Of a stretch of DNA of 64,000 bases, positions 19,191 to 28,975 are shown piece after piece. The DNA lies in contig NZ_CP047420.1 in NCBI RefSeq assembly GCF_009866655.1, positions 3,410,001 to 3,474,000 on the forward strand, written 5' to 3'. The notes under the pieces are model-generated. The model saw nothing but the letters and a program-made list of their open reading frames with translations. It ran no database searches and was not told the DNA's origin. The stretch is from Rathayibacter sp. VKM Ac-2804 (lineage in GTDB: Bacteria > Actinomycetota > Actinomycetes > Actinomycetales > Microbacteriaceae). The first letter of the stretch is position 1. Every line of letters starts with the position of its first letter. The translations under genes and the position numbers were made by a program.

Positions 19191-19196
19191 TACTGT
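19191..19196 (+). promoter_or_regulatory. leaderless -10 box for menF
   Basis: TACTGT ends 6 nt before the GTG at 19203, in the menG-menF divergent region. Confidence 0.5.
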
Positions 19197-19202
19197 GGAG
19201 CA

Positions 19203-20453
19203 GTGACATCGACCGGGGCCGGGGCTCCTCCCCTCCACGCCGAGACGACTCCGCTCGACGGCCCGCAGGAGCTGCTCCCCCGCGTGGATCCGCGGCGTCC
19301 GCTGCTCTGGCAGCGTGGCGGGGCCGGCCTGGCCGGGCTCGGCGAGGCGCTGCGGCTCGAGTTCTCCGGCCCGGACCGCATCCGTGAGGCCTCGGCCGCG
19401 TGGCGCGAACTGTCGGCCTCGGCCGTCGTCGCGGATCCGCTCGGCGTCCCCGGCACGGGGCTCGTGGCCTTCGGCGCCTTCGCGTTCTCGAGCCGGTCGA
19501 GCGCCCGCAGCGTCCTCATCGTCCCCCGCGTCGTGATCGGCTCCCGCGGCGGACGGTCCTGGCTGACCCGCATCGGCACCGCCGACCGGTCGACGGCTTC
19601 GCCGCGCGTCCCCGACTCGGTTTCGTACGGCGACGAGTACCGGCTCCCCCTCCTCCCCGGTGCGATGACGCCCGACGCCTACCGCGCCGCCGTCGCGTCG
19701 GCCGTCGGCACGATCCGCTCGGGCGCGCTCGAGAAGGTCGTGCTCGCCCGCGATCTGCAGGGACGGCTCCCCCGCGACGCCGACCGCCGCCGCCTGCTGC
19801 GCGATCTCGCCGACGGCTACCCCGACTGCTGGACCTTCTCGGTCGACGGCTTCCTCGGCGCCAGCCCGGAGACACTGGTCGGCGTGGACCACGGCGCGAT
19901 CACGGCGCGCGTCCTCGCCGGTACCAGCGCTCGCGGCGGCGACGCGGAGGAGGACGCCGCGATCGCGCGCGCACTCCTCGCCAGCGCGAAGGACCGCTCC
20001 GAGCACGCCTTCGCGATCGCCAGCCTCCTCCGCGAGCTGCGCCCGCACACCGGCTCGCTCTCCACCACCCCCGAGCCCTTCGCGCTCGAGCTGCCGAACC
20101 TGTGGCACCTCGCGACCGACGTGCGCGGCACGCTCGACGACGGCTCCACCGCGCTCGACCTCGTCGACGCCCTGCACCCGACGGCGGCCGTCGCCGGCAC
20201 CCCGACCGATCGGGCGCTGGATCTGCTCGAGGAGCTCGAGCCGTTCGACCGCGGCCGCTACGCCGGTCCGGTGGGCTGGATCGACGGCAACGGCGACGGC
20301 GAGTGGGCCGTGGGGCTGCGCAGCGCCCAGGTCTCGGCCGACGGCGCCGTCACCGCGTGGGCAGGCGCGGGCATCGTCGCCGACAGCGACCCGGACGCGG
20401 AGCTCGCGGAGACCGGGATGAAGTTCCGCCCGATCCTCGACGCGCTGGGCTGA
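19203..20453 (+). CDS. menF: isochorismate synthase
   Basis: Chorismate-using enzyme of the MenF/EntC family that opens the menaquinone pathway, 416 residues. The C-terminal catalytic domain shows EKVVLARD (the base lysine), LGASPETLV, RVLAGTSARG, SAKDRSEHAF, FDRGRYAGPVGW and AGAGIVADSDP, all hallmarks of the family. The context (menG divergent, menD convergent) favours menaquinone over siderophore synthesis. The start is a GTG with a leaderless promoter. Its stop is 26 nt from the stop of menD. Confidence 0.92.
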   Translation: MTSTGAGAPPLHAETTPLDGPQELLPRVDPRRPLLWQRGGAGLAGLGEALRLEFSGPDRIREASAAWRELSASAVVADPLGVPGTGLVAFGAFAFSSRSSARSVLIVPRVVIGSRGGRSWLTRIGTADRSTASPRVPDSVSYGDEYRLPLLPGAMTPDAYRAAVASAVGTIRSGALEKVVLARDLQGRLPRDADRRRLLRDLADGYPDCWTFSVDGFLGASPETLVGVDHGAITARVLAGTSARGGDAEEDAAIARALLASAKDRSEHAFAIASLLRELRPHTGSLSTTPEPFALELPNLWHLATDVRGTLDDGSTALDLVDALHPTAAVAGTPTDRALDLLEELEPFDRGRYAGPVGWIDGNGDGEWAVGLRSAQVSADGAVTAWAGAGIVADSDPDAELAETGMKFRPILDALG

Positions 20454-20479
20454 CCGGTGCTCGTCCCTCCGGGCCGGCG

Positions 20480-22195
20480 CTAGCGCTCGAGCGCGATCTC
20501 GACGATGCCGGGGCCCTCGCCGGGCGAGGTGAGGGCCTGCTCCAGCTCGCCGCGGGTGGCGACGAGGCGGTGCGACCAGCCGTAGGCCCTCGCCAGCGCG
20601 GCGATGTCGACGGTCTGCGGCGTGAACTGCACGCGGTCGAAGGCGTCGGGCGCCGAACTGGTCGCGACCTCGAGGCCGTCGAAGATGGTGCCGCCGCCGT
20701 CGTTCACCACGACCAGCTGCACCCGGGGCCGGCGCTCGCCCGGGGCGAGCAGCAGTCCGCCCGCCTCGTGCAGGAGGGTGAGGTCGCCGAGGACGACGCG
20801 GGTGGCGCCGCCCGAGCCCGCGTCGCCGGACTGCGAGGCGACGGCGATGCCGAGCGCGGTCGAGACCGTGCCGTCGATGCCGGCGAGCCCGCGGTTGGAG
20901 TGGACGGTGATCCGCTTGCCGGGCAGCGAGCCGTCCGCGACGCGGATGAGGCGCGAGGCGCCGAAGAGCAGGCGGTCGTGCGGCCAGGTGACGCGCCAGA
21001 CCGCCGCGACGACGAACTCGCGGGTGAGCGCTGCGCGGATCGCGGTGAGGGCGTTGCGGGCGTAGCCGCGGCGGTCCTCGATCGACATCGAGCCGCCGTC
21101 GGGCGCCTCGGGGATCGCGTCCGGATCGGCGTCGGCCAGGAGCGCTCGGCTCGCCGACACCCAGGTGCCGGCCCAGGCGCGCTCGGACCGCTCGGGACGC
21201 GGAGAGCCCTCGGGGCGGACGACCGCGAGGGCGCGGACGCTGCGCGCGCGACGGCCGGGGTTGTAGAACTCGCGGCGTCCGCGGTCGACGACGATCACCT
21301 CGACGTCCTCGCGGCGCAGGAGCTCCGGGACCTCGCGGGACAGCGTGGGGTGACCGAGGACGATCGCGCGACGCACCCGGCCGCCGAACTCGGGCTCGGC
21401 GAGGAGCCGGCGCCAGGCGACGACCAGCTGCGGCCCGAAGCGGGCGCCCGAGGAGACCTCGGCGAGCAGCGGCCAGTCGCCGGCGCGGGCGAGAGCCTCG
21501 GCCTCGGCTCCCGCCTTGTCGCCGGCGATGACGACGGTGAGGGGCTCGAGCGGTCCGGCCGTGATCGTCTCCGGAGCGACGACGACGTCGTCCGGTGCAG
21601 GTGCGGCGGATCCCGCGGCCGGCACGTCGAAGGCCGGGAGGCGCGAGGACAGCGGGTCGCGGAAGGCCAGGTTGAGGTGCACGGGACCGCCGGGACGCAG
21701 CGCGGCCGCGTAGGCGCGGTCGGCGAGCGCGCAGGCCGACTCCGCCGTCGACAGCGCGTCGGGCGCGGCGACGTCCTCGAAGAGGCGGACGGCCCGGCCG
21801 AACAGCTCGACCTGGTCGGTGGTCTGGTTGGAGCGGATGCCGCGCAGCTCGCCGGGACGATCGGCGGTGAGCACGATCATCGGCACGTCGGACGCGTCGG
21901 CCTCGAGCACGGCGGGGTGGAGGTTCGCGGTCGCGGTGCCGGAGGTGGTGATCAGGAGTGCGGGCACACCGGTCTCGAGAGCGAGCCCGAGGGCGAGGAA
22001 CCCGGCCGAGCGCTCATCGATGCGGACGTGCAGACGGATGCCGCCGCGGGTCTCGAGCTCGGCCGCGACGAGGGCGAGCGCCTGCGAGCGGGAGCCGGGA
22101 GAGACGACGACGTCGCGGACTCCGAGCGCGACGAAGCGGGAGAGGAGGTCGACCGCGGAACGGGTGGAGGGGGCGACCGGAGCCGCGTCAGGCAT
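20480..22195 (-). CDS. menD: SEPHCHC synthase (MenD)
   Basis: Thiamine diphosphate enzyme that joins 2-oxoglutarate to isochorismate, the first committed step of menaquinone synthesis, 571 residues. The N-terminal Pyr domain shows VVSPGSRSQALALVAA and HVRIDERSAGFLALGLA with the catalytic glutamate region; the C-terminal PP domain holds GDLTLLHEAGG and VNDGGGTIFDGLE. Its ATG overlaps by 8 nt the end of the upstream PLDc_N-like membrane gene, so it depends on that message. No separate promoter is visible. Confidence 0.94.
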   Translation of the reverse strand: MPDAAPVAPSTRSAVDLLSRFVALGVRDVVVSPGSRSQALALVAAELETRGGIRLHVRIDERSAGFLALGLALETGVPALLITTSGTATANLHPAVLEADASDVPMIVLTADRPGELRGIRSNQTTDQVELFGRAVRLFEDVAAPDALSTAESACALADRAYAAALRPGGPVHLNLAFRDPLSSRLPAFDVPAAGSAAPAPDDVVVAPETITAGPLEPLTVVIAGDKAGAEAEALARAGDWPLLAEVSSGARFGPQLVVAWRRLLAEPEFGGRVRRAIVLGHPTLSREVPELLRREDVEVIVVDRGRREFYNPGRRARSVRALAVVRPEGSPRPERSERAWAGTWVSASRALLADADPDAIPEAPDGGSMSIEDRRGYARNALTAIRAALTREFVVAAVWRVTWPHDRLLFGASRLIRVADGSLPGKRITVHSNRGLAGIDGTVSTALGIAVASQSGDAGSGGATRVVLGDLTLLHEAGGLLLAPGERRPRVQLVVVNDGGGTIFDGLEVATSSAPDAFDRVQFTPQTVDIAALARAYGWSHRLVATRGELEQALTSPGEGPGIVEIALER

Positions 22196-22559
22196 CCCGA
22201 CGGCCGGTGCCGTCCGACTCGCCGGAGTCGTCGAGATCGGCGAGGTCGCGCTCGAGCTGGGCGATGCGCTCGGCCTGCTCGCGCTCCTTCTCGGGGTCGC
22301 GCTCGCGGCGGAGGGTGCCGAGGAAGTCGGGGTCGTCGTCCGGGGCCGTGAAGCGGCGGTCGTCGGAGCGCTGCTTGCGCGGGCGGCCGATCCAGAACCA
22401 GAGGCCGGCGCCGATGATCGGCAGGAGGAGGACCACGAGGACCCACGACCACTTGGGGATCGCGCGCACCGCGTGGCGGTTGCTCAGGGCGACGTCGATC
22501 ACGGTGTAGACCGTGAAGACGGCGAGGGCCACGAGCAGGCCGATGAACAGGCGGATCAT
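22188..22559 (-). CDS. PLDc_N-domain small membrane protein, coupled to menD
   Basis: Protein of 123 residues with two membrane helices (about residues 3-22 and 35-53). WSWVLVVLLLPIIGAGLWFWIGRP is the typical phospholipase-D-nuclease N-terminal (PLDc_N) segment, without any PLD catalytic domain. The C-terminal half is charged and likely coiled coil (EKEREQAERIAQLERDL). The ATG at 22559 has TACACT 7 nt upstream. The stop overlaps menD, so it is the first gene of a two-gene operon with menD; a role at the membrane for menaquinone synthesis is possible but unproven. Confidence 0.82.
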   Translation of the reverse strand: MIRLFIGLLVALAVFTVYTVIDVALSNRHAVRAIPKWSWVLVVLLLPIIGAGLWFWIGRPRKQRSDDRRFTAPDDDPDFLGTLRRERDPEKEREQAERIAQLERDLADLDDSGESDGTGRRDA

Positions 22560-22566
22560 GGTGTCC

Positions 22567-22572
22567 AGTGTA
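22567..22572 (-). promoter_or_regulatory. leaderless -10 box for PLDc_N-menD operon
   Basis: TACACT on the minus strand, 7 nt before the ATG at 22559. It faces the equally arranged promoter of the DUF4229 gene 90 nt away. Confidence 0.6.
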
Positions 22573-22659
22573 CGTCCGGGGTCCTCGAAGGAACCGGGCG
22601 CACGGATGCTGGACAGGGAGCTCCCGGGGTGCTCACGGACGCGCATGCGGGGGCCGACG

Positions 22660-22665
22660 TACACT
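22660..22665 (+). promoter_or_regulatory. leaderless -10 box for DUF4229 gene
   Basis: TACACT ends 6 nt before the GTG at 22672. Confidence 0.6.
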
Positions 22666-22671
22666 TGCCCG

Positions 22672-22977
22672 GTGAAACTGAGCCGCGCGGTCGTCGTCTA
22701 CTCGCTCCTGCGTCTGGCCATGTTCGCCGGCGTCTTCGTGCTGGTGTACCTGCCGGCGCGCTCCTTCGTCGACTCCGAGCTGACCGCGGCCGTGACCGCC
22801 GGCTTCGTCGCCGCCATCGCGAGCATGTCGCTCTCCTACATCGTGCTGCGCAAGCCCCGCGAGCGCATCGCCGAGGCGATCTACCAGCGCCGCAAGGACG
22901 TCCCGCGCACGCCGACCGACGACGACATCGAGGACGCCGCGGTCGACGCGGCCCGCGACGGGCGCCCCGGCGCCTGA
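22672..22977 (+). CDS. DUF4229 family two-helix membrane protein
   Basis: A 101-residue protein with two membrane helices (about residues 7-27 and 38-58) and a charged cytoplasmic tail. LSYIVLRKPRERIAEAIYQRR after the second helix is the signature of the actinobacterial DUF4229 family, which has no known function. It is often found near men genes in actinobacteria and here is divergent from the PLDc_N-menD pair. The GTG start is fixed by the leaderless promoter. A palindromic element follows 37 nt after the stop. Confidence 0.82.
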   Translation: MKLSRAVVVYSLLRLAMFAGVFVLVYLPARSFVDSELTAAVTAGFVAAIASMSLSYIVLRKPRERIAEAIYQRRKDVPRTPTDDDIEDAAVDAARDGRPGA

Positions 22978-23014
22978 CCCCGCCACTCGCGGAGCCCGCG
23001 CAGCGGGCGCCCTT

Positions 23015-23141
23015 TGCTGATCGAGTAGCGCGCGCAGCGCGCGTATCGAGATCCACCACCGTCGGCACGGTGGTCTGCAGACGCGGCGTCTCGGTGATGG
23101 AGGGTCTCGATACGCCCCTGCGGGGCTACTCGACCAGCATG
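23015..23141. repeat. palindromic intergenic element 4 (127 bp)
   Basis: From TGCTGATCGAGTAG to CTCGACCAGCATG, with GTATCGAGATCC and GGTCTCGATACG inside and a central GGTCTGCAGAC. It sits between the convergent DUF4229 and menA genes. Confidence 0.85.
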
Positions 23142-23150
23142 AGGGGTTGG

Positions 23151-24110
23151 TCAGAAGGCGAGGGCTGCGCCGAGGATCGCGGCGTAGGCGAGGCCGCTCA
23201 GGCTGGTCAGCTGCAGGGCGAGGATGAGCTCCTTCGCCGTGCGCGCGGTCAGCGTGATGAGGATGGCCGGCAGGACCGCCAGCAGGACGAAGAGCGTGAG
23301 CCAGGCCAGCGGGTAGAACAGCGCGAGCACCACCGCGATGCCGAACGGCACCAGCACGAAGGCGCTGTACATCGCCCGCGCGATGGTCGGACCGACGACG
23401 ACCGCGAGGGTCCGCTTGCCGGAGAGGCGGTCCGTCGGGATGTCGCGGATGTTGTTGACCATCAGCACCGCGCAGGCGAACAGGCCCGCGGCGACGGCGC
23501 CGAGCCAGGACTCCTGGTTCGCGCGGCCGATCTGCACGAACGTGGTGCCGACGGTGGCGACGAGTCCGAAGAAGACGAAGACGAAGAGCTCGCCGAGGCC
23601 GAGGTACCCGTAGGGACGCCGGCCGCCGGTGTAGAACCAGGCGGCGGCGATCGCGGCGGCCCCGATGATCAGGAACCACCAGAAGCCGGACAGCACCGTG
23701 AGCACGAGGCCCGCGACGCCCGCGATGCCGAAGAAGACCAGCGCGACCGTGAGGACGGCGCGGGGCTTCGCGGCTCCGGATCCGGTGAGGCGGGAGGGGC
23801 CGACGCGGTTCGCGTCCGTGCCGCGGATGCCGTCGGAGTAGTCGTTGGCGTAGTTGACGCCGATCTGCAGCGCGAGCGAGACGACGAGGCAGAGCAGGGC
23901 GCGCACCCAGTGCCAGCCCTCGTCCGTCACCTGGGTGGCCCCGGTGCCGATCAGGACGGGGGCGATGGCGAGCGGGAGGGTCCGCAGCCGCGCTCCGGCG
24001 ATCCACTCGCGCGGGCCGGCGGGCTCGACGACGACGCGGCGGGGGTCGCCGCCGGGGCGACCGCTCCGGGGCTTCGCCGACGGCTTCTTCTTGCGACTCG
24101 AACTCGACAC
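23151..24110 (-). CDS. menA: 1,4-dihydroxy-2-naphthoate polyprenyltransferase
   Basis: Integral membrane UbiA-type prenyltransferase that attaches the polyprenyl chain to the naphthoate ring, 319 residues with eight or nine membrane helices. The Mg-diphosphate motifs are intact: NYANDYSDGIRGTDANRVGP and NNIRDIPTDRLSGKRTLAV. A positively charged N-terminus of about 30 residues (SSSSRKKKPSAKP) precedes the first helix. The GTG at 24110 has TAGGAT 7 nt upstream (leaderless). It is the last gene of the menB-menE-menA row but has its own promoter. Confidence 0.93.
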   Translation of the reverse strand: MSSSSRKKKPSAKPRSGRPGGDPRRVVVEPAGPREWIAGARLRTLPLAIAPVLIGTGATQVTDEGWHWVRALLCLVVSLALQIGVNYANDYSDGIRGTDANRVGPSRLTGSGAAKPRAVLTVALVFFGIAGVAGLVLTVLSGFWWFLIIGAAAIAAAWFYTGGRRPYGYLGLGELFVFVFFGLVATVGTTFVQIGRANQESWLGAVAAGLFACAVLMVNNIRDIPTDRLSGKRTLAVVVGPTIARAMYSAFVLVPFGIAVVLALFYPLAWLTLFVLLAVLPAILITLTARTAKELILALQLTSLSGLAYAAILGAALAF

Positions 24111-24117
24111 GGAGGGA

Positions 24118-24123
24118 ATCCTA
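24118..24123 (-). promoter_or_regulatory. leaderless -10 box for menA
   Basis: TAGGAT on the minus strand, 7 nt before the GTG at 24110. Confidence 0.6.
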
Positions 24124-24199
24124 CCGAGTGGGCCGTGCCGCTCCCCCGGCGTCGGCCGTCCGGCGAAGCGTCGTTCCCCGCCCCCGTCCGGGCCCGTCG

Positions 24200-25354
24200 T
24201 CAGACCTCTCCGGCCGCCGCGAGGGTCTCGAGCGCCCGGCGGTCGGGCTTCCCCGAGGCGAGCAGTGGGATCTCCGCGACGGCGAGCACCGCCGCCGGAC
24301 CGGCCGCGCGCCCGAGCCGCTCCACGACAGCGGAGCGCAGCCGGGCCAGGTCGACGTCCGGGGCCTCCGTCGCGACCACCGGCACCTCGCCCCACTGCGC
24401 ATCCGGCCGGCGCACCACCACCGCGTCGGGCAGGAGCCCGTCGCGCAGCACCCGCTCGACCGCGTCCAGCGAGACCTTCTCCCCGCCCGAGACGATCACC
24501 CGGTCGAGGCGGCCGGTGACACTCAGTCGGCCGTCCTCGACGACGCCGGCGTCGCCGGTGCGGTACCAGCGCTCGCCGTCGAGCGAGACGAAGGCGGCGG
24601 CGCTGCGCTCCGCGTCGAGTCCGCCGTCCGCGTCGAGGTAGCCCTCCGCGAGGGTCGGACCGCCGAGGAGGACCTGGCCGTCGACGACGCGCATCCGCAC
24701 GTCGCGCAGCGGGACGCCGTCGTAGACGCAGCCGCCGGCGGTCTCGCTCGAGCCGTAGGTGAGCCGGATCCGCACGCCGAGCGCTGCCGCCCGCTCGCGC
24801 AGCGCCTGCGGGGTCGACTGGCCGCCGATCAGCAGCGCGTCGAAGGAGGCGAGGACCGCGGCCTCGGCGGGGTCGCTCTCGGCGAGGTCGAGCAGCCGCG
24901 CGAGCTGCACGGGGACGAGGGACGAGTAGCGCCGCTCCCCCGCCGGCATCGTGCGCGCGAGCGCGAGGAAGGCGGCGGCGTCGAAGGCGCCGGCGGGGAG
25001 CACGACGGGGTCGGCGTCGGCGGTCAGCGAGCGCACCAGCACCTGCACGCCCGCCACGTAGTGGGTGGGCAGGCAGAGCAGCCAGCGGCCGGGACCGCCG
25101 AGCTCGGCGAGTGTCGCGGAGGCGCTGGTGAGCAGGGCGGAGGTGCTGAGCGCGACCCGCTTGGGCGGGCCGGACGAGCCGGAGGTCTCGACGACGACGG
25201 CGACGCGCTGCGGCACGACCGCGTCCGCCTCGGGCTCGGACTCCCTCGCCGGGGGCCCGATCCGCACGGCGGGGCCGCTGCCGTCGAGCGCCGCGCGCAG
25301 GGCGATCAGCACCTTCTCCGGAGCGGGATCGACGGAGGCGAGCGGGCGGGTCAT
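24200..25354 (-). CDS. menE: o-succinylbenzoate--CoA ligase
   Basis: AMP-forming acyl-CoA ligase that activates o-succinylbenzoate, 384 residues, a compact MenE typical of actinobacteria. Motifs: the P-loop-like ETSGSSGPPKRVALS, the adenylate motif TYGSSETAGGCVY, RTGDAG, RLDRVIVSGGEKVSL and the C-terminal catalytic lysine in SGKPDRRAL. It lies 31 nt downstream of menB on the same strand, so co-transcription is likely. The start ATG at 25354 is the first in frame. Confidence 0.92.
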   Translation of the reverse strand: MTRPLASVDPAPEKVLIALRAALDGSGPAVRIGPPARESEPEADAVVPQRVAVVVETSGSSGPPKRVALSTSALLTSASATLAELGGPGRWLLCLPTHYVAGVQVLVRSLTADADPVVLPAGAFDAAAFLALARTMPAGERRYSSLVPVQLARLLDLAESDPAEAAVLASFDALLIGGQSTPQALRERAAALGVRIRLTYGSSETAGGCVYDGVPLRDVRMRVVDGQVLLGGPTLAEGYLDADGGLDAERSAAAFVSLDGERWYRTGDAGVVEDGRLSVTGRLDRVIVSGGEKVSLDAVERVLRDGLLPDAVVVRRPDAQWGEVPVVATEAPDVDLARLRSAVVERLGRAAGPAAVLAVAEIPLLASGKPDRRALETLAAAGEV

Positions 25355-25385
25355 CGCCCGGCCGCCGGAACCGGAGCCGCCACGG

Positions 25386-26297
<912 letters not shown>

Positions 26298-26304
26298 GGC
26301 CTCG

Positions 26305-26310
26305 ACCCTA
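26305..26310 (-). promoter_or_regulatory. leaderless -10 box for menB
   Basis: TAGGGT on the minus strand, 7 nt before the ATG at 26297. Confidence 0.6.
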
Positions 26311-26349
26311 CTGTCGAGGGCTGGGGGCAGGATCGGTCCCGCTGCACCC

Positions 26350-26450
26350 TGCTGGTCGAGCAGTCCGCAGGGCGTATCGAGACCCGACCTCCACACTCGA
26401 GACGACGTGGATCTCGAGACGCCCGCTGCGCGGGCTGCTCGATCAGCATG
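26350..26450. repeat. palindromic intergenic element 5 (101 bp, short form)
   Basis: Same ends as the longer elements (TGCTGGTCGAG and CTCGATCAGCATG) but with the centre shortened by about 30 bp. It lies upstream of menB and downstream of dps, which run in the same direction. Confidence 0.8.
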
Positions 26451-26503
26451 AGATGCGCCCGCTCCGCACGCTCCTGCGTCGGCGGGCATCCCGGAGACGC
26501 GAA

Positions 26504-26531
26504 GAGGGACCCCGCGGTGGCGGGGTCCCTC
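26504..26531 (-). terminator. terminator of dps
   Basis: Perfect 11-bp stem GAGGGACCCCG (26504-26514) and CGGGGTCCCTC (26521-26531) with a 6-nt loop, starting 20 nt after the dps stop. It is the strongest hairpin in the window. Confidence 0.8.
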
Positions 26532-26550
26532 GACGGGTGGTGCGCTGGTG

Positions 26551-27096
26551 CTACTTCGCGGCGGAGGTGGTGCGGTTCTCGGCCGACACCATCCAGGCGT
26601 ACTGCTCCAGGCTCTGGATGATCGCGTGGAGGAGGTCGGCGCTCGTCGGGTCCTCGTCGTCCACCTGGTCGTGCACCTCGCGCATGGTGGCGGCGGTGTT
26701 CTCGAGGCGGATGGTGACGAGGTCGACGGTCTCGGCGGTGTCGATCTCGCCGTGCGGGTACTCCGGCAGCGTGGTCGTCGCGGCGACGGTGTCGCTGCGG
26801 CCGTCCGGGATGCCGTGCAGCGCGCGCATGCGCTCGGCGATGTCGTCGCTGAACTCGCGCGCGGCCTCGATGATCTCGTCGAGCTGGAGGTGGAGATCGC
26901 GGAAGTTCTTGCCGACGACGTTCCAGTGGGCCTGCTTGCCCTGGACGTGCAGCTCGATCAGGTCGACGAGGACGATCTGGAGGCTGTCGAGCAGCTCCTT
27001 GGAGGCCTTGAAGCCCTTCTCGGCGTTCTGGCGGCGGCTGGTCTTCGCTCCGGAGCCCGCGGGGGCTTCGACGTGGCGTTCGAGGGTGGTGGTCAT
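26551..27096 (-). CDS. dps: Dps family DNA-binding/ferritin-like protein
   Basis: Mini-ferritin of 181 residues that should form a dodecamer, oxidise Fe(II) with peroxide and protect DNA. Ferroxidase ligands appear in KQAHWNVVGKNFRDLHLQLDE (His, then Asp and Glu after about 12 residues). A basic, disordered N-terminus (ERHVEAPAGSGAKTSRRQ) could bind DNA, as in mycobacterial Dps. The ATG at 27096 follows AGAAAGGAACGG. It is monocistronic and ends at a perfect 11-bp hairpin. Confidence 0.92.
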   Translation of the reverse strand: MTTTLERHVEAPAGSGAKTSRRQNAEKGFKASKELLDSLQIVLVDLIELHVQGKQAHWNVVGKNFRDLHLQLDEIIEAAREFSDDIAERMRALHGIPDGRSDTVAATTTLPEYPHGEIDTAETVDLVTIRLENTAATMREVHDQVDDEDPTSADLLHAIIQSLEQYAWMVSAENRTTSAAK

Positions 27097-27217
27097 GGAC
27101 CGTTCCTTTCTCTGACAGTGCCGGGATGCGGAAAACCCGACTTCGAGTGTGACTCATGGGGCTGGACGTCACCCGGACGCACACGGTGCGCGCCCTGGAC
27201 GACGCCGGGACAGGGGG

Positions 27218-28018
27218 CTAGATCGTGGCGACCGAGCCGGAGTCGACGCGGTAGTTCGAGCCGTTCACGAACGAGGCGCGCTCGGAGCAGAGGAACGCGA
27301 TGACGGCGGCCACCTCCTCGGGCCGGCCCCGTCGCTTCAACTCCAGGTACGGCCGCTCCTCGTCGAGGAAGGACGAGATCGCCTCCTCCTTCGAGGTGCC
27401 GTTCTCGTCGGCGCGCTTGTCCATCATCGCGTCGGTCATCGGCGTGTGGATGAAGGCCGGCGAGACGGCGTTCACGAGCAGGCCCTCGAGGGCGTACGAG
27501 CGGGAGAGGCCCTTGGCGAGCGCCAGCACGCCGGCCTTCGCGGCGCAGTACGGCAGCTCGTCGTCGTAGGGCTGCACCGCGTCCTCGGAGGCGGTGAGCA
27601 CGAGGCGGCCCCAGCCTCCGGAGCGCAGATCGGGCAGGAACTCGCGGACCAGGCGGACGGGACCGAGCAGGTCGGTCTCGATCGTGCTGGTCCAGCCCTC
27701 GTCGTCGATCTCGTGGAACAGGCCCTGAGCGCCGGTGACTCCCGCGCACTGCACGAGGATGTCGATCTCGCCGACGGCCGCGGCCGTCCGCTCGTGCAGG
27801 GCGGCGAGCTCGGACTCGCTCGTGACGTCGGCGGCGAAGGCGTGCAGGGTGCCGTCCGCGGCGCCGAGGCGGGCGGCGGCCTCGTCGAGCTTCCCCTGGT
27901 CCTTGTCGCTGAGGACGACGGTGACGCCCTCCGCGAGCAGGAGCTGGGCGGTGTGCCAGCCGATGCCGGAGTCGCCGCCCGTGACGAGGGCGGTGCGCCC
28001 GGAGATGCCGAGGTCCAT
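27218..28018 (-). CDS. short-chain dehydrogenase (glucose 1-dehydrogenase-like)
   Basis: Classical SDR of 266 residues: the cofactor motif TGGDSGIG (the GGDSGIG variant), an NNAG-equivalent QCAGV, and the catalytic YCAAK after a serine in TASEDAVQ. The C-terminus has SPAFIHTPM and NYRVDSGSVATI. A ribosome site AGAAGGG precedes the ATG at 28018. It lies 84 nt downstream of the SMP-30 lactonase gene on the same strand, which is itself overlapped by a GH15 glucosidase gene. This order suggests oxidation of a sugar to its lactone, but the substrate is inference. Confidence 0.82.
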   Translation of the reverse strand: MDLGISGRTALVTGGDSGIGWHTAQLLLAEGVTVVLSDKDQGKLDEAAARLGAADGTLHAFAADVTSESELAALHERTAAAVGEIDILVQCAGVTGAQGLFHEIDDEGWTSTIETDLLGPVRLVREFLPDLRSGGWGRLVLTASEDAVQPYDDELPYCAAKAGVLALAKGLSRSYALEGLLVNAVSPAFIHTPMTDAMMDKRADENGTSKEEAISSFLDEERPYLELKRRGRPEEVAAVIAFLCSERASFVNGSNYRVDSGSVATI

Positions 28019-28102
28019 CAGTGCTGTTCCCTTCTCACGACCCCGGCTGCGCGGAGCGCGCCGAGGTGATGACTCCGGTCTACGCGGCCCCGCCGGAGCC
28101 CC

Positions 28103-28975
28103 TCAACCCGCTTGCGCGAACGCGTTCGCGGGTCTACCGCGCGTGGACGTGCCGATCGCGAAGACCGCGCCGGAGAGCGGAGCGTCGCGCAGCTGCTGCT
28201 CCTCGAGGTTCTCCCGCGCGGTGCCGACGAAGAGGGTCGCGCCGTCGGGGCCGCCGAAGGCGACGCCCGTGACGTTCGGCGCCGGGATCGCGATCTCCTC
28301 GAGCAGCTCGCCGGCGGCGCTCCAGTGCAGCACCGCGCCCTCGCCGTTGGCCCCGGCCCAGAAGCCGCCGTCGACGTCGAGCGCGAGCCCGTCGAACGCG
28401 CGTCCGGTGAGGAACGGCTCGGGCTCGCCGAGCTCGTCACCCGGTCCGTAGGCGGCGCTGTAGACCGTCGAGGCAGCGGTGTCGGTGAAGTAGAACGTGC
28501 GGCCGTCGTCGGACCACTCGAACCCGTTCGCGACGCCGAAGCCGCCGAGCAGCGTCTCGAGCGCGCCGTCCGCGTCGATCCGGTAGAGCGCGGCGTCCGG
28601 CTCGCCCGTCGTGAGGTTCATCGATCCCGCCACGAAGCGGCCGAACGGATCGCACTTGCCCTCGTTCATCCGCAGGCCCGCGTGCACGTGCTCGATCGGA
28701 GCGAGCTCCCGGGTGACGGCGAAGCACTCGTCGAGCAGGACCACCCGGTCGCCCAGCGCGGCGACGAAGCCGCCGCCGCTGACCGGCTGGAAGGAGCCGA
28801 GCGGCGCCTCCACGGCGACCACACGGTCGTCCGAGCCGTCGACCGCTCCGTCCCAGGCGCTCACGTGCACGGTGCCGGTCGAGATGTCGGCCCAGTGCAA
28901 CCGCCCGCGGTGCCAGAACGGGCTCTCGACGAGGATCGCGCCGGTGTCGCGGAAGACCCGCGCCTCGAGGCCCAT
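28103..28975 (-). CDS. SMP-30/gluconolactonase family lactonase
   Basis: Six-bladed beta-propeller lactonase of 290 residues. Typical motifs: [15 protein letters not shown] at the N-terminus (metal-binding glutamate), [29 protein letters not shown] (asparagine and aspartate ligands) and [14 protein letters not shown]. It should open an aldonolactone. The ATG at 28975 overlaps the stop of the GH15 gene (TGATG), so the two are translationally coupled, and the SDR gene follows. Confidence 0.88.
   Translation of the reverse strand: MGLEARVFRDTGAILVESPFWHRGRLHWADISTGTVHVSAWDGAVDGSDDRVVAVEAPLGSFQPVSGGGFVAALGDRVVLLDECFAVTRELAPIEHVHAGLRMNEGKCDPFGRFVAGSMNLTTGEPDAALYRIDADGALETLLGGFGVANGFEWSDDGRTFYFTDTAASTVYSAAYGPGDELGEPEPFLTGRAFDGLALDVDGGFWAGANGEGAVLHWSAAGELLEEIAIPAPNVTGVAFGGPDGATLFVGTARENLEEQQLRDAPLSGAVFAIGTSTRGRPANAFAQAG

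Noticed and set aside
26298..26489. N-terminal extension of MenB to 26489
   Set aside because: The extension would translate a palindromic repeat; the leaderless promoter at 26305-26310 fixes the shorter start.
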